From positions 3,224,001-3,288,000 of the forward strand of contig CM074762.1 of the NCBI GenBank assembly GCA_037355855.1: 64,000 nt of DNA, in the 5' to 3' direction. Both the position numbers and the translations under genes were made by a program. Shown one piece after another: positions 53,433-64,000 of this stretch (its first letter is position 1; each line of letters opens with the position of its first letter). The notes beneath the pieces are model-generated. The model searched no databases. It saw only the letters and a list, made by a program, of their open reading frames with translations, and had not been told where the DNA came from. This stretch comes from Pseudo-nitzschia pungens. Taxonomy: Eukaryota > Bacillariophyta > Bacillariophyceae > Bacillariales > Bacillariaceae.

Positions 53433-54263
53433 GGTGTAGTAGTAGGCACCGTACTGGCGTATCGTATTGGGATGTTTCTTTATTGGTGATTTGAGAGATT
53501 ATCTTGTGAGATTGTGAGCTATTGACTCGGGGTGCGCGAACGAATTCAAAGTACCTTCCTTGTGTGGTTCGTGACTCTTGCCACTTGTCTCTTGCCCTCT
53601 TTCATCAACAAAATCGAGGAAGGCGCACGAGCTGCTTGACGATGGGATGATGAGAATTCGTAATTCGTACTTTCCGGGTAAGTTACGTAGAGTATCCTCG
53701 TACCGGTACGTATCGTTCTGTCATCTTACTTCTCCATTACGTTATGGGGAGTAACCTTATTATTTACTCGTACGTACAGTTAAAAGTTTTGCCCTCCTTC
53801 CGGATCGAATCGTGGATAGGTCGTGCACTTATGACCCCTGTCCTGCCCAAGACAACAAGGCTGATGTATTTTTTTACTTCTACGAGTAATTAAGTAGTAC
53901 AGTATTAAGTAGCACAGTACTTTACTTCGTATGTGAAACAGTCATTATAATCATCATTTAATCCATTTAGTCAAAAAAATGTTGAGGTTGGGGAATACCC
54001 CCTTAAAAAAATACAGTAGTTAAAAGGTTACTTCGTACAAAGTAAGGTTACTTCGAATTATTGCTAATTTTTAAATTAAAAAAAATCGAATTGTAGATCC
54101 AAAACCCACCATTGAAGCTCATCGTACTTTACTTTACGTAGCGTAAGGTAAAATAGAGATACCGATACGAAATAAAAGTACGAGTAATTACATACTGTAG
54201 TACAAGAATCAAGAATTCGGCCAGTGCAACCGTATTACCTACGGTATTACAGAATTATCCACC
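53433..54263. other. Intergenic, divergent promoter region
   Basis: About 830 bp with no gene. ACCGGTACGTA words and GTAAGGTTAC (54042-54051) occur. TTATGACCCCTG near 53828 resembles the ends of the MITE-like element. Confidence 0.45.
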
Positions 54264-55693
54264 ATGGAGGATCGCCACCGGTCGCGACAGCGCCGACCCG
54301 CGGCGGCAGAAGCAGCAGTGACGCTAGAAGAAAGCACCACCAACACCAACGACTCTTATTTCTACAGCATCTGCAGGGACGATGGTCTGCTGCCCCGGCA
54401 ATCGCTCTCGAGAAGGCGGCATCGACAGAACAAGATTACCCGCAATCCGTGCCTGGTGGTCGCACTGGTGGCATTGGTGCTCTCGTGGGGCGTTTGTTTG
54501 GTCCTTCTTACGGAATACATGACCACCGAAACAGCAACCATCTCGTCGTCATCGAACACCTCGTCGAATCGAAACGAAAAGGCGCGGACGGTGCCTTTTT
54601 CTCGAACGGATCTCGCGGGAGGCGCCAAAATGGAAATGGCAGCCGGCAACGAGAACGGCGAGGCTGCAGTTTCTCCCGCAGCCTCAGTTTCAGCTGCAGC
54701 GACTATCCGACGTCCTCCAAACCATCACCTCGCAGCGGCTGGTCCCCGCCTGTTGTCCCGGAAACCGAACGACGTCGTGGCGACCTCGTGAGTGATTGCG
54801 TGGCGTGGCATTGCATTGAATTACAGTGCATTTGAGGGTTGATTGTGTTTTCCAGGACAGAATCAGTTCTGGGTTGGTTGGTGTTGGATCGTGATTGGAA
54901 GAAGATCGCAGGAGTGCCCGGAGCAGGGAGCGAAGAATTTTCACTCTCCGAGTTTCTTCTAATATTTTACCGCACGATATGGTGCTCACTCTGTTGCTTC
55001 GATTTTCGTTTCTTTTCATTTCGTTGCCACTGTTGTGCTGTGCTGCTTTTGTGCTGCCATTGTTCTATTTTGTTCTGTTTGTTGTGCTTGGATTCCTGCC
55101 GTTCCTACATTCGCGCGCAATACGATGCAATCATTTGGATGCAATGCTTGCCCAGGGATGTACGGGGGAACCTCGGACCCGCCTCGGTGATCCTCCAGGC
55201 CCATCCCGGAACGGACTGGATCCACGACCGGTGGCAGGCCGCGTCGGACATGCACGGATCACAGATTCCCGGGGCTCACTGGATCCAGCTCGAATTCAGA
55301 GACGGACCGGTGCTGCCCACCACCGTTGTGTTGGACTGGGAGACGGCCTACGCCGACGAGTACGTTCTGGAGGCTTCGTCCTCCGCCTTTTCCGATGACT
55401 TGTCGGCGCCCCCACCTCCCGATACGCAAATCTTCTTCGACGGCCGCGATCCCGATTCGGTGCGGGAGATGCGGACGGTCGCCCAATCGGGCCGCAGTCC
55501 CGGCGTCAAAGAAGCCAGGCCCCTGCACGTGGTGCACACCCTCAAGATCGATGAAAGCAGCGGTGGCAGCGGGCATCGTCCGGCCAAGTACCTGCGGCTG
55601 CGCATACTCAAATCCGTTACCGGATGGGGGGTCTCGCTGTGGCAGTTCGACGTGCACGGATACCGTGGAGACGACCTCCGGACCGCTCGCTGA
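54264..55693 (+). CDS. Type II membrane protein with possible F5/8-type (discoidin-like) domain, two exons
   Basis: Spliced product 353 residues: exon 1 54264-54787, exon 2 55156-55693, intron 368 nt (GTGAGT...CCCAG) preceded by a pyrimidine-rich tract. The split codon is TCG and the frame is kept. Exon 1 gives a short basic cytosolic N-terminus, then one hydrophobic segment (CLVVALVALVLSWGVCLVLL, about 64-83) acting as signal anchor, then a Ser/Ala/Thr-rich stem. Exon 2 encodes an ordered domain: DWIHDRWQAASDM, HWIQLEF, VVLDWETAYADEYVLE, and LRLRILKSVTGWGVSLWQFDVHG. The last two resemble the beta-strands of F5/8 type C galactose-binding folds. A role in glycan binding at the cell surface or Golgi is inference. 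Confidence 0.75.
54788..55155 (+). other. Intron of the type II membrane protein gene
   Basis: A GT-AG intron of 368 nt with a long T/C/G-rich stretch (54985-55110) before the CCCAG acceptor. An open frame crosses much of it by chance. Confidence 0.75.
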
Positions 55694-56287
55694 GTGGTGG
55701 AACCCAATGGCATCCAACACGAAGAAATCGACCCTACCAGTAGCGATTTCGCGCGAACCGCTTCACCGAGTGAACCACAATCCATCGGTTGCCTTTTTTT
55801 TTTCCCCGGGACTTCCGATCCACAGAGTTCCGATCCACAGAGCGGCGATAAGCGCATTCGTCACGTTCTGTTTTCCTTCCCAAGGTGGAGTGGCAATTGG
55901 AACCAGTCACCGAACAAAAAGTACACGACATACCATGCCATGCCACGCTACGCCCGTGATATGAGTGGTACGGGGACTTGTGCCGTCATCCATGGAAGAT
56001 AGGATTCGGGTCCCACTTTGCGACACGCAACACGGGTATATTCGTTCGTAATCAATGAAACTCAGACACCCTACATTCGAAATGCACGATGAGAGCTGCC
56101 CCTGATCTACCGGCATGTTGATAATGCCACTTTCTACTCCCTTTTTTTGTTGAACTCGTATTCAGAGCCACCTCCTAAAAACATTACATTCCCTGTCCCA
56201 AACAAAGATTTTACGATACGATCGGTGAAAAATAATACCAGTACTTCGTAGTAATATCGGAAAAAATATCTCTATCGATCGCTATTA
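55694..56287. other. Convergent intergenic spacer
   Basis: About 590 bp between two convergent genes. A T-run (near 55793) and AT-rich sequence would suit 3' ends. A short direct duplication (TTCCGATCCACAGAG) is at about 55814-55842. No gene. Confidence 0.5.
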
Positions 56288-59200
56288 CTATTCCCACACG
56301 ACTGTGACATAATGAGCCTTCCCTTCTATCGTTTCGGGGGGCAACTCAAATTCGAGCAATCCGCTTTCCCCGTCGTGTTCGAAATCCAGTTGCTTGGTAG
56401 CCAGACCGTTCCGGATTAGTACGCACGACGGACGTGGCTGGCAGTACGACACAAATGATCCCGGACCACGAGTCGTAATATCCGCCTGCAAACGATTTCG
56501 CTGTGAGGGTGCTTCGATGAGATCACCGCGGCCGTCTTCGCGAGCGACATTGGTCTCCACGATGCGCCCGACGTCAATTACAGCTCCACCCGAATTCAGC
56601 ATATTCCCCAATCCGATGGGTGCCCATTGCACAGTGAAGTCCTCACTGAGCTGCACCGGTTGCACGGTGTGTACCTCCCACTCCCGTTGTTTCAGAGCTA
56701 TCTCGATGGTCGAATCTCCGGTGGGAAGTATTTGCAGGGATTGGGTCCTGTGCGACCACACCGCAAATGGGCCAGCTATTTGGCGTAGGTTGTCCACGTC
56801 GTGAGGCTTAATGGAGGCTGTCACAGCCGGAGGTGTGGCATCCACGATCTCATTCTCGTTGGTGTCAAAATTCCATGCTACTCCTTGGACGTTGAACGAG
56901 CCCACGACACCCCCGCAGCTTTGGGAGCGACTTGGTGTTGGGGATTTGGAAGTCTTTGGTGGTGCCCGATTGACGTTCCAGATTTTGAGAGCGCTGGTCC
57001 CGTCTCGTCCGACGTCGGTAAAGATGCAGTCCCGGGTGGGTCGTCCCGGTTGCTGCGCTCGCAGAACACTTCCGTCGGGCAGGACCAATTTCTTCAAGAG
57101 TGGCACGTTGTGCTTCCCGGGGGCATCCGACACGTACACGGAACAACCTCCGATAGCACGAGCCGCCGCGTGGAGCTCGGCCGATTCGTGTTTCGAGTGA
57201 AACATGTCCCAGTCTGGCAAGCATATCTCGCCCAAAAACAAGCTGTTGTACGCAACATTCACTAGATGCACAGAATGGGATTCGGGCCGGGCGGGATAGA
57301 AATCATCGGAGGCTCGAGCTACGGCCGTGTTTTTGTAGCGATACAGATTCTCGGTCGAGTGGCACATGCAGTTTATGCACTCTACGGCACCAGACGATGA
57401 ACTCGATGGAAATCTCTGGGTCACCGATTCTTCCATAGCTTGTGTATAGACTTTTGCAAGAGGTGGGCAATTGGGAAAACCATCGCCGCGCATCCCGGCT
57501 GCGGTGATGCCCGATTGAACATCGACCTTGACACCGTCGACTCCCGCTTCCACGAGGGGTTCGTGCAAGTGCTTGTAAAATTTTTGCAAGTCCCCGTCCT
57601 TCTTTCCGATCAGCCCAACTCCAAAAAGGGATGGAGGATCGAACGCCATTTCTGGCTCGATTCGCAGGAGGTGATCGCTGGGCCGCGTCTTGACCTGGGC
57701 GACGTCAATTCCGATCGACTCACCCAACTCGTTCGATACCCCTCTCCAATATCCGTGAATGGAATGCCAACAGTAGACCCGGTTAACCTTCCAATTATGT
57801 TTCAGGGAGGAGACGAGTTCTTTCAGAGCCATGGTGGTTGATTTTCCGTTTGCTTGCGTCGACGGTTTTCGTTCTGGTTCCGGTTCTGGTTCCGGTTCCG
57901 ACGGCGTTGTTTCTTCGAGGAATTTCCAGTTTGGTGAAAAGTCGTTCAATTGCCTTCCGAAATCGGTTTCGGAGTCAAAGAATTTCCACAGGCCGTAGTT
58001 GAGCGGGGAATGCCGAGCAAGAAAGGTCCACACGCGCTTTGGGAGCGATTTTACCGGGGCGTTTTCGACGTATTTCTGATAGCAATTGGTCACGCCACTA
58101 GCAACCATGCCAAATATCGAGCCCCCAATATTGGAAAGAGTCTCTAGTGGATTCCGAAAGATGTAGGATGCTACCGAAGACATCAGTGACGGTGACTTTG
58201 TTCCAGGGTAGTCGAGAGAATCAGAGGAATCGTCTTCGGGCATAATGTCAGAACTGCCAGACAGCGACAAGGATGCCGCCAGGGAGCTCGTGGCCTTTTT
58301 CTCATCATTTGTTTCGTCAGGCTGGTGCAGATAGGGTGGTGAAACTTGCTGCCATCCATCGTCCAGAATCACGTTCCTGACGGGCACCCCCGCGTCGGTC
58401 AGGCACCGAACTCCCTCCAGGATTCCGGAGGGATGCACCTTGGAGTAAAAGGCGTCCCAGCTGCACCATCCAAAGGAGTCGACAAACTCTGTCGGGATTT
58501 CTTTCTGATCGAGCGTCCGGAAGCCTGTTTCCCCTCCCGACGACAAGAGCTCAGACACCTGTCGGAATCCCAGCCGCAATAGCTCGAACGGTTCATCGTG
58601 AACCGCCACGTACAATGCGTTCCGAGTTTGGGCCGTTGCGTCTCGGGGAGAAAGGTTCTCTCCCGACTCGGAATAGCTGACCAGCGTCAACTTGTGGCCA
58701 CTGTTGTCAGCGACGTTGTCGTCGTTGTCGAGGATAGAATCCGACGTGGATTCCAGAGCCGAGCGAAACCCTCCGTCCACCAGGGGCATCAACAATGCGT
58801 AATACGGAGACGATTCCTGAGATGTCTCGCGTTCGATTTCTACCATCAGGAATTGTGTATCAACGGGAATCTCGTCGCCGTCGTTGTCCTCATCAGTTGC
58901 TGCTCTACCGAATTTGGGGCCCATCCAATACCGGTTCAGCCGCGACGCCGCCAAGAATTTATGGGGTTGCTGTTGTGGTTTGGAATCGGATTGAGCCAAG
59001 AAGTTTCCTAGGAGGAGCGATTCGATGGCGACGGACGGAATCTTGGTCTGGAGTGTCAGCGAGGAAAATGACGTGGGCAAGTACGTAGAGGACGACGATA
59101 TCGCTGGATCTGCCGCGGTCCAAACGTCGGGAGATAATCCGTCTAACAGCCGAATGGGAAGTTGCTGCTGATGCTGTCGATCGCCATTGATGCTTGTATC

Positions 59201-59635
59201 CGGGGAAGATAGCTGCAAGAATGTTCCCGTGTGGCTTAGTTGCATGGGCGATTGACGTTCCACTATTTCGTTGGAAAAAGCGCCATCCCCCCGGCGTCCG
59301 ACGGTGCCATTGACATTTTTCGTGCGAATCGTTTCACCGTTTGCGAGAAAACGAACGTCTTGGTCGTATCGAACGACAACCCGATCCTCGGTGGTACTGT
59401 ACAATGGATCGATGGTTCGCCGTTTTCGGTCGGTTCCGAATGTACGGAAGGAAGATGGTCGTGTTGTGGCTGCTGATGAGGACGGGGTTCTTGCTTTCTG
59501 GGTGGGAAAGGCTGCTACCAGCACCGCGAATAGCTGCAGCGTCAAGAGCACTGCGAACCGGACCATGGATCGCGAGCCGTTGCTTCCAATCGGAAACGCC
59601 ATCAAAGTCCTTGTTGATCGGTCGAAGGCATTCAT
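56288..59635 (-). CDS. GH36/raffinose-synthase (SIP)-family glycosidase or transglycosidase
   Basis: 1115 residues, intact. The ATG at 59635 is the first, but Met24 (59566) opens directly into a signal-peptide-like stretch (MVRFAVLLTLQLFAVLVA) and may be the real start. Family hallmarks in order: FGWCSWDAFYSKV (about 388), VILDDGWQ (about 421), VDGVKVDVQ (about 697-705) with the probable nucleophile Asp, and RASDDFYP (about 773) with the probable acid/base Asp. After these come LPDWDMFHS and a C-terminal beta region. It is several hundred residues longer than plant raffinose synthases, mainly through a Ser-rich N-terminus and an insertion between 430 and 600. Expected chemistry is alpha-galactoside hydrolysis or transfer; the substrate cannot be read from sequence. 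A signal peptide suggests the secretory pathway or an organelle. Confidence 0.88.
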   Translation of the reverse strand: MNAFDRSTRTLMAFPIGSNGSRSMVRFAVLLTLQLFAVLVAAFPTQKARTPSSSAATTRPSSFRTFGTDRKRRTIDPLYSTTEDRVVVRYDQDVRFLANGETIRTKNVNGTVGRRGDGAFSNEIVERQSPMQLSHTGTFLQLSSPDTSINGDRQHQQQLPIRLLDGLSPDVWTAADPAISSSSTYLPTSFSSLTLQTKIPSVAIESLLLGNFLAQSDSKPQQQPHKFLAASRLNRYWMGPKFGRAATDEDNDGDEIPVDTQFLMVEIERETSQESSPYYALLMPLVDGGFRSALESTSDSILDNDDNVADNSGHKLTLVSYSESGENLSPRDATAQTRNALYVAVHDEPFELLRLGFRQVSELLSSGGETGFRTLDQKEIPTEFVDSFGWCSWDAFYSKVHPSGILEGVRCLTDAGVPVRNVILDDGWQQVSPPYLHQPDETNDEKKATSSLAASLSLSGSSDIMPEDDSSDSLDYPGTKSPSLMSSVASYIFRNPLETLSNIGGSIFGMVASGVTNCYQKYVENAPVKSLPKRVWTFLARHSPLNYGLWKFFDSETDFGRQLNDFSPNWKFLEETTPSEPEPEPEPERKPSTQANGKSTTMALKELVSSLKHNWKVNRVYCWHSIHGYWRGVSNELGESIGIDVAQVKTRPSDHLLRIEPEMAFDPPSLFGVGLIGKKDGDLQKFYKHLHEPLVEAGVDGVKVDVQSGITAAGMRGDGFPNCPPLAKVYTQAMEESVTQRFPSSSSSGAVECINCMCHSTENLYRYKNTAVARASDDFYPARPESHSVHLVNVAYNSLFLGEICLPDWDMFHSKHESAELHAAARAIGGCSVYVSDAPGKHNVPLLKKLVLPDGSVLRAQQPGRPTRDCIFTDVGRDGTSALKIWNVNRAPPKTSKSPTPSRSQSCGGVVGSFNVQGVAWNFDTNENEIVDATPPAVTASIKPHDVDNLRQIAGPFAVWSHRTQSLQILPTGDSTIEIALKQREWEVHTVQPVQLSEDFTVQWAPIGLGNMLNSGGAVIDVGRIVETNVAREDGRGDLIEAPSQRNRLQADITTRGPGSFVSYCQPRPSCVLIRNGLATKQLDFEHDGESGLLEFELPPETIEGKAHYVTVVWE

Positions 59636-60969
59636 GGCCAGTTTTGTTCTCGGAAGAAAGAAAGGGCGGACGAAAGGAGAATAAAGGAGACTACTGCCGG
59701 CGTTGGTATACAGTCAGAGGCGCAAGTCGTTGCTTGTAGTATCGAATTTATCGAGTGCAATAGATGTCGAGCAATGAACAGTTGTTTGTTTTGTGATCGA
59801 AATCGTCAAGTTAAATAGAAATAAATCACAATGTGATAGGCAGATGCCGATAGTAGATTGCCGAATGCCGATGTTTGTCGGGGCGAGAGTGGGTGTCAAC
59901 TCGAACGATTCAGATTACGGTACCAATCACAACATTCAACATGAAAACCGAAACCGGGATATTTTTTTCCCTGTCACAAACGCTCAATCAATGGAGGCAC
60001 AGAAACAGCGTTGATGATGACATCTCATTCTTTTTTTCTTTCGCATCTTACACGTATTCACACTCGTTTTTCCCAACATTTCTGTTAGCTAAAGTCTTAC
60101 CCGGTATGTAATGCAGATTTCCGTGCGTAATTCATTTTTCGTTTTCTTCCCTTAAGTAACATCCATTGGACGAACCTCCGCGTCACAGTCTTCGCTAATT
60201 TCTATAACTGACGTCACCTGATTGATTCATTCCCGAGTGTCAGAAGTAGAAACGTCCCTGTGTGCGAGTCCCTTGTCAGTAGAATACCGTTATATTTTGG
60301 ATCTTTTCATCAAACTCCTAAGAGTGAGGTTAGCAATCACAGTAAACCTTACCGTACGTACGGTGCAGTACATCCAGACAGAACTTTATTTTTTGAAAAA
60401 AAGAGAATGAAACATTTTTTTTTGTCTTCGGTAGATGATTCAAGATCTGGAGGAACATCATGAAAAAAATGATTTATCTGTCTTCCTCAAAAGAAAAGTA
60501 GTGAGATCTTATCTCTCAGTCTCCACAACATGCAAATACTGTATTTTTGGAAGGATAGAAGTTACAAAGAGTTACTATTCCGGTCTGCCAAGATAAACCA
60601 AAGGTTCGGGGGTTTGTATCGTCTACTCCATCACAATCAGAGATTGGAAGAAAATATTATTGTACGTGTACTTGTATTTGCCAAAGAAAAATTCATTTGC
60701 CATTATTCATGGCATGGATTGGCAAGAAGTAGCTGTAGCAGACCAAGTCCGGCTCTTTGCTGCCAACGAAGCAGTTTTGCGGTGATGGAATGGTGAAAGA
60801 ATAAGATTGTGCACACATGGAAACAAAAAGAAGTACTTCTTTCTATTCTTGGTTCTGCTTTTGTCGCTAAAGCAGAGCGTTAGTTTTTCCACAAGCATCA
60901 AATAATTGTCAACAAGTCATCGACTCTAGAAGTTTTGTTTCCGGCACCATAGCCGATTCGTCTTGGTTA
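59636..60969. other. Intergenic, 1.3 kb, no gene
   Basis: AT-rich, with only short unsupported frames. The 59636-59830 part is the likely promoter of the GH36-family gene. The 60900-60970 part is the 3' side of the next minus-strand gene. Confidence 0.5.
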
Positions 60970-63962
60970 CTACTCGGGATTCCGTCGTTTGGTAATTTTA
61001 CGCCCTTTCGTTGTTCGATTGGATTTGGCCACAGTGACGAGTTTCGGTGAGTTGTGCCGCTTGGCAAGGGACGACTGCATCGCAACGGGATCTTCGTTTT
61101 CGTCCTGAGACAAAAACTCAAACACCGAAGACGTGCATCGAGGTTGATCGGGGCGTTTGTTGCTGCTGGATGGCGGACGGGATCCTCGGTTGCTGGTCGT
61201 CTTTCTCCGACCACAGCTGGTGCCATTGCGGGCACCCGAACGATGGCTTGTTCCGGGAACCGTCGACGGGGGAGGGCTATCCACCTCGCAATCGGTCGAC
61301 CAAGGGGTTGCCGGAAGCCTTTTCTTCCTTTTTAGTGATCTTGTTTTTTCCTCATCGTCTTCGGATGACGACGAAGACGAGCTTAATTGGTAGCGTCGGG
61401 ATTGCTTTTGGGATTTTGGCGTGTTTCGGTCCGTTCTCGTTGTGGCCGTGGGCCTCGAAGGAGACGTTGAGAGCCCGCGAACTAGTCTGCGATCATCAGA
61501 ACCCGTCTCAATGGTTGATCGGGGTTCCCTCTGGCTTCGGCGTAACAATGAATCCATGGTGCGGTGTCGGGGGTTCCTCTTGGAGGATGGCTTTCGGGCG
61601 TGTGACTCGTTCTCGGAAGTCGAAGACCCGTCTTGTCGATGAGTTTTGCTATCGCTGGACAATGGAGAAGATACAGATAACGTTTGATTTGTTCTTCTGC
61701 AAACCGCTTCCCGATGGAGTTTCGACTTGCTCCCCTTGTGCGATCGGAATTCCCTCCTCCCGATGTCGCCAAGGTGACCGTCACAATCGTCGCCGTTGTT
61801 GACGTCGCTGTCGTCATCCTCGGTCCATTCGTTTTCTTGCGTGCGCTCGTTTCGGACCATACGTCTTTGGCGCGGGTAGGGAGGAGGCCGGCTGCAGTGT
61901 TTTCCATTCCCGTCTCGTTCCTGTTGCTTTTTCGGTTCGCCCCTTTGCCGAGTCGATTTCTTTCCAACGCATTGCTCATTGTCGTAGTTTTCTTGCTCCC
62001 CATGAGCCTCGATGCGATCTCTGTGGTGACTTTGCTTCGTTTTTGACTCGGGAATCGAGGCATTCCGACTCGCCGAACGAGGACCGTAGTCATCGTCCTC
62101 ATCCGTCTCCTCGATGGAGCGATCGCGTTTCCTTCGACGATGGCGGTAGTTTTCTCCTTCGCTCGCCTTTCGCTCTCGACGGTTTCGGTTTCGCTTCCGA
62201 ACGATTTTGGACGATTGAGGGGAACTCCGATCCTCGTGACCGTTGCAATCGTCGTGTTCGGACGTAGCAGCGGCAGCGCTCTTTCCCATGGACAGCCTCA
62301 GGGGTTGATAGTCCCCAACCCGTAACCGCGAATGCTTCCTCGCGTTTGTCCGGCGTTCCTCGGCGTCGGAGAACAAGGAAGACGATGGAGAGAGCCCGCG
62401 ACTGTGTTTGGAAGAAGATGCATTTTGCGCCCGCATCGGTCGAACATGGTTGTGCTTCACCAACACGAGTCCCGTCTCGGCGCGGTTGTCCTTGTCGGCA
62501 TCGGCATCGGCATCGGCATCATCGGTGTGATCCGCCGCGTTCCGGCGGTTGTCGCGGCTGGGGCTAGGAAGCATGAGTTCTCCTCGTCGGTTTCGCTTGC
62601 GATAGCTGCTTTTGCCCCTGCACCGATTGTCGCCATCGGAGGAGGAGTTGGAAGAGTCTTCGAAGAGATCGACGTCACTCCGTCGGTTGGATACGAATGA
62701 TTGGTCACGAGTTTCCTGCTGCATGTACCGCCGTTGTTGACTCGATGCATTGTTTCCGGGAAAGAGTGATCGCGTGGCAGTAGCAGCAGCAGCCACCACC
62801 ACCACCAGCGACAGCCGTCGAGGAGCCCTTCTCGCCAACAGCGGTTTTGTTTGGTGCGTGGTTCTCGCTGGGAGAAGGTTGCGATAGCTCGGTCGCGGTT
62901 CTCGATAGATTCCGCAACCATTCCGGTCTCGTGTCGACTTTGTCTCTGCTTTCCTTCACCGTTTGGTTTCTTGCTCTTGCGCACTCCTTGTCTTTGATTC
63001 GACCCCGACTTGCTCCGCGCAATGGCATCGACCGGGTCTCCGCCGGCGGTCGATGAGCCTTTGGGTTTTCGGAAGAGGACAATGCGCCTTCCCAACGAAT
63101 CTCCGATTCTGCATCGTCCGAATCGGAGGTGTCGCCATCGTAATTCAACTCGTTCGATGCGTCGTGGCCAGTTGTCATCGCGATCGGCTATCGGTGCTTT
63201 GCTGCTTGTGCCAAAGGCAGGCACCGTTGAAAGAGACGAATGTGCCACGTTCCGTCGTTCCGTTGTCGCGGTGGCATGTGTGGCACTCGTTGCAGTTGTA
63301 GTTGTAGTTGCCGTTTTCGCTTTGGCATCAGTTGCCGTTTTCGCTTTCGCATTGTCCTTGCCATTGTCATTGTCATCGGCACTCGCAATTGCATTCCCGG
63401 GACGATCCACCGCGACAACCTTGTTGCGAGGAGCGGCGAAGACGGCATCTGGGAGGGAATCGTCGTCGCTATCGTCGTCGCTATCGTCGTTGCTATCGCT
63501 ATCGCTATCGTCCGTTTCCAGCAAGAAACGATCGGATCGCTTGGCATCTTCCATCTTGGAGACGACGGTGGTCATGGCAACGGTCGGTCGCGGGCGTGAA
63601 CCACTGCTGGCGGAACTTGGCAACGAGGCGGGATGGAGACTTGTGGTTGCTCTTTTTGTTGTGGCTGCTGCTGCTACTGCTGCTGCTGCTGTTGGTGATG
63701 GTGACAACAATGGTGATGATAAAACTGATGACGAAGATTGCAACCGGCGATTTTGGATTGTAGTTGTGGGATTTGCGCGTGTGTTGTCGGTGCCACGATT
63801 GTCATGGTTGCTGCCGTTGCCGTTGCGGTTGCGGTTGCCGTTGCCGTTGCTGTCCGGACTGCTTTTGCGCCCGGCATTGATGACCTTGGCCTTTCGCAGC
63901 TCCTCTTCCGTGTCGTAATCGTGATCCAAGTTTGGCCCCGATTCCGTGCTCGACTCCGGCAT
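60970..63962 (-). CDS. Ser/Arg-rich disordered (nuclear-type) protein, two frameshifts, possibly 5' incomplete
   Basis: About 997 residues if two +1 shifts are allowed. The frame is open to the right edge; the first ATG in view is 63962, so the true start may lie outside. Segment 1 (to about 63170) is Ser/Asp/Thr-rich with SDSDSNDDSDDD. Segment 2 (about 63170-62800) continues NELNYDGDTSDSDDAESE. Segment 3 (to 60970) is Arg/Ser/Lys-rich (RHRRRKRDRS, SSSSSSSEDDEE) and ends FEFLSQDENEDPV... KRRNPE. The frame changes lie near 63165-63175 (TGGCCACG or CAAC) and within the GGT/GCT microsatellite about 62760-62830. The later frames have no ATG at their openings, which argues for one gene. No domain is recognised; composition resembles splicing or chromatin factors. 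Confidence 0.55.
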
Positions 63963-64000
63963 GGATGCCGCCAGTTGCGACGGCGACGGCGACAACGACG

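Noticed and set aside
52422..53489. 355-codon plus-strand frame rich in Phe, Val and Leu
   Set aside because: It is antisense to the SNAP-25-like gene, whose two SNARE helices are clear.
54839..55155. Cys/Phe-rich membrane-like sequence before the discoidin-like domain
   Set aside because: It is the translated pyrimidine-rich intron; the splice 54787/55156 keeps frame and gives a better protein.
1..64000. tRNA, rRNA and CRISPR features
   Set aside because: I looked for paired A/B boxes, rRNA-like conserved blocks and regularly spaced direct repeats with unique spacers and found none that I would defend; the only B-box-like match (16531-16542) lacks an A box.

Overview
The window reads as nuclear DNA of a diatom, probably a pennate one. 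Four things point that way. Genes are long, with few, short GT-AG introns. A secreted metalloprotease carries the Pro-Thr-Xaa-rich tandem linkers and Cys-rich tail typical of diatom extracellular proteins. A CRAL-TRIO domain is fused to the stramenopile-type DUF6824 domain. No bacterial operon structure is visible. Intergenic DNA is AT-rich and dominated by short words (GTAAGGTTAC, TACCGGTA, CTCGTA); coding DNA is GC-richer and full of coding microsatellites.

Layout. 1-2.0 kb: gene-free, microsatellite-rich. 2.0-5.3 kb (+): large low-complexity protein with a possible papain-like His/Asp core. 7.7-10.4 kb (+): gametolysin-like (M11) zinc protease with eight 69-bp repeats. 11.4-13.6 kb: two satellite arrays between 23-bp direct repeats. 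14.3-15.8 kb (+): p47-type SEP-UBX protein, one intron. 17.2-19.2 kb (-): CRAL-TRIO/DUF6824 protein, two introns. 19.8-20.5 kb: MITE-like inverted-repeat element. 22.0-27.0 kb (-), 29.1-33.8 kb (+) and 39.8-44.9 kb (+): three giant paralogues, called A, B and C here. 35.9-37.1 kb (+): unknown basic/acidic protein. 45.0-49.0 kb (-): NCA2-like mitochondrial protein. 50.1-52.4 kb (+): two-domain fluoride channel (FEX). 52.6-53.4 kb (-): SNAP-25-like Qbc SNARE. 54.3-55.7 kb (+): type II membrane protein, possibly discoidin-like. 56.3-59.6 kb (-): GH36/raffinose-synthase-family protein. 61.0 kb to the right edge (-): Ser/Arg-rich protein.

The most interesting content is the A/B/C family. Each protein runs: Cys-rich N-terminal module, ribonuclease-inhibitor-type LRRs, CHAT (caspase-like) domain, STAND/NB-ARC-like P-loop NTPase, UVR-like coiled-coil repeats, and a C-terminal macro-like domain. 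This is an NLR-like sensor/switch layout joined to a protease-fold and an ADP-ribose-reader-like fold. The CHAT His is replaced in all three copies (Asp, Asn, Tyr) and the Cys is lost in C. A and B sit head to head, as paired immune-receptor genes often do. The functional reading is inference.

Several genes (A, C, NCA2-like, right-edge gene) are broken by single-base shifts, nearly all of them +1 and often at a CC or GG pair. Conserved sequence resumes in the next frame straight after each one. This may be consensus error, recent decay or something stranger; raw reads and RNA would decide. The other genes look like unlinked housekeeping or secreted functions. I see no convincing tRNA, rRNA or CRISPR.
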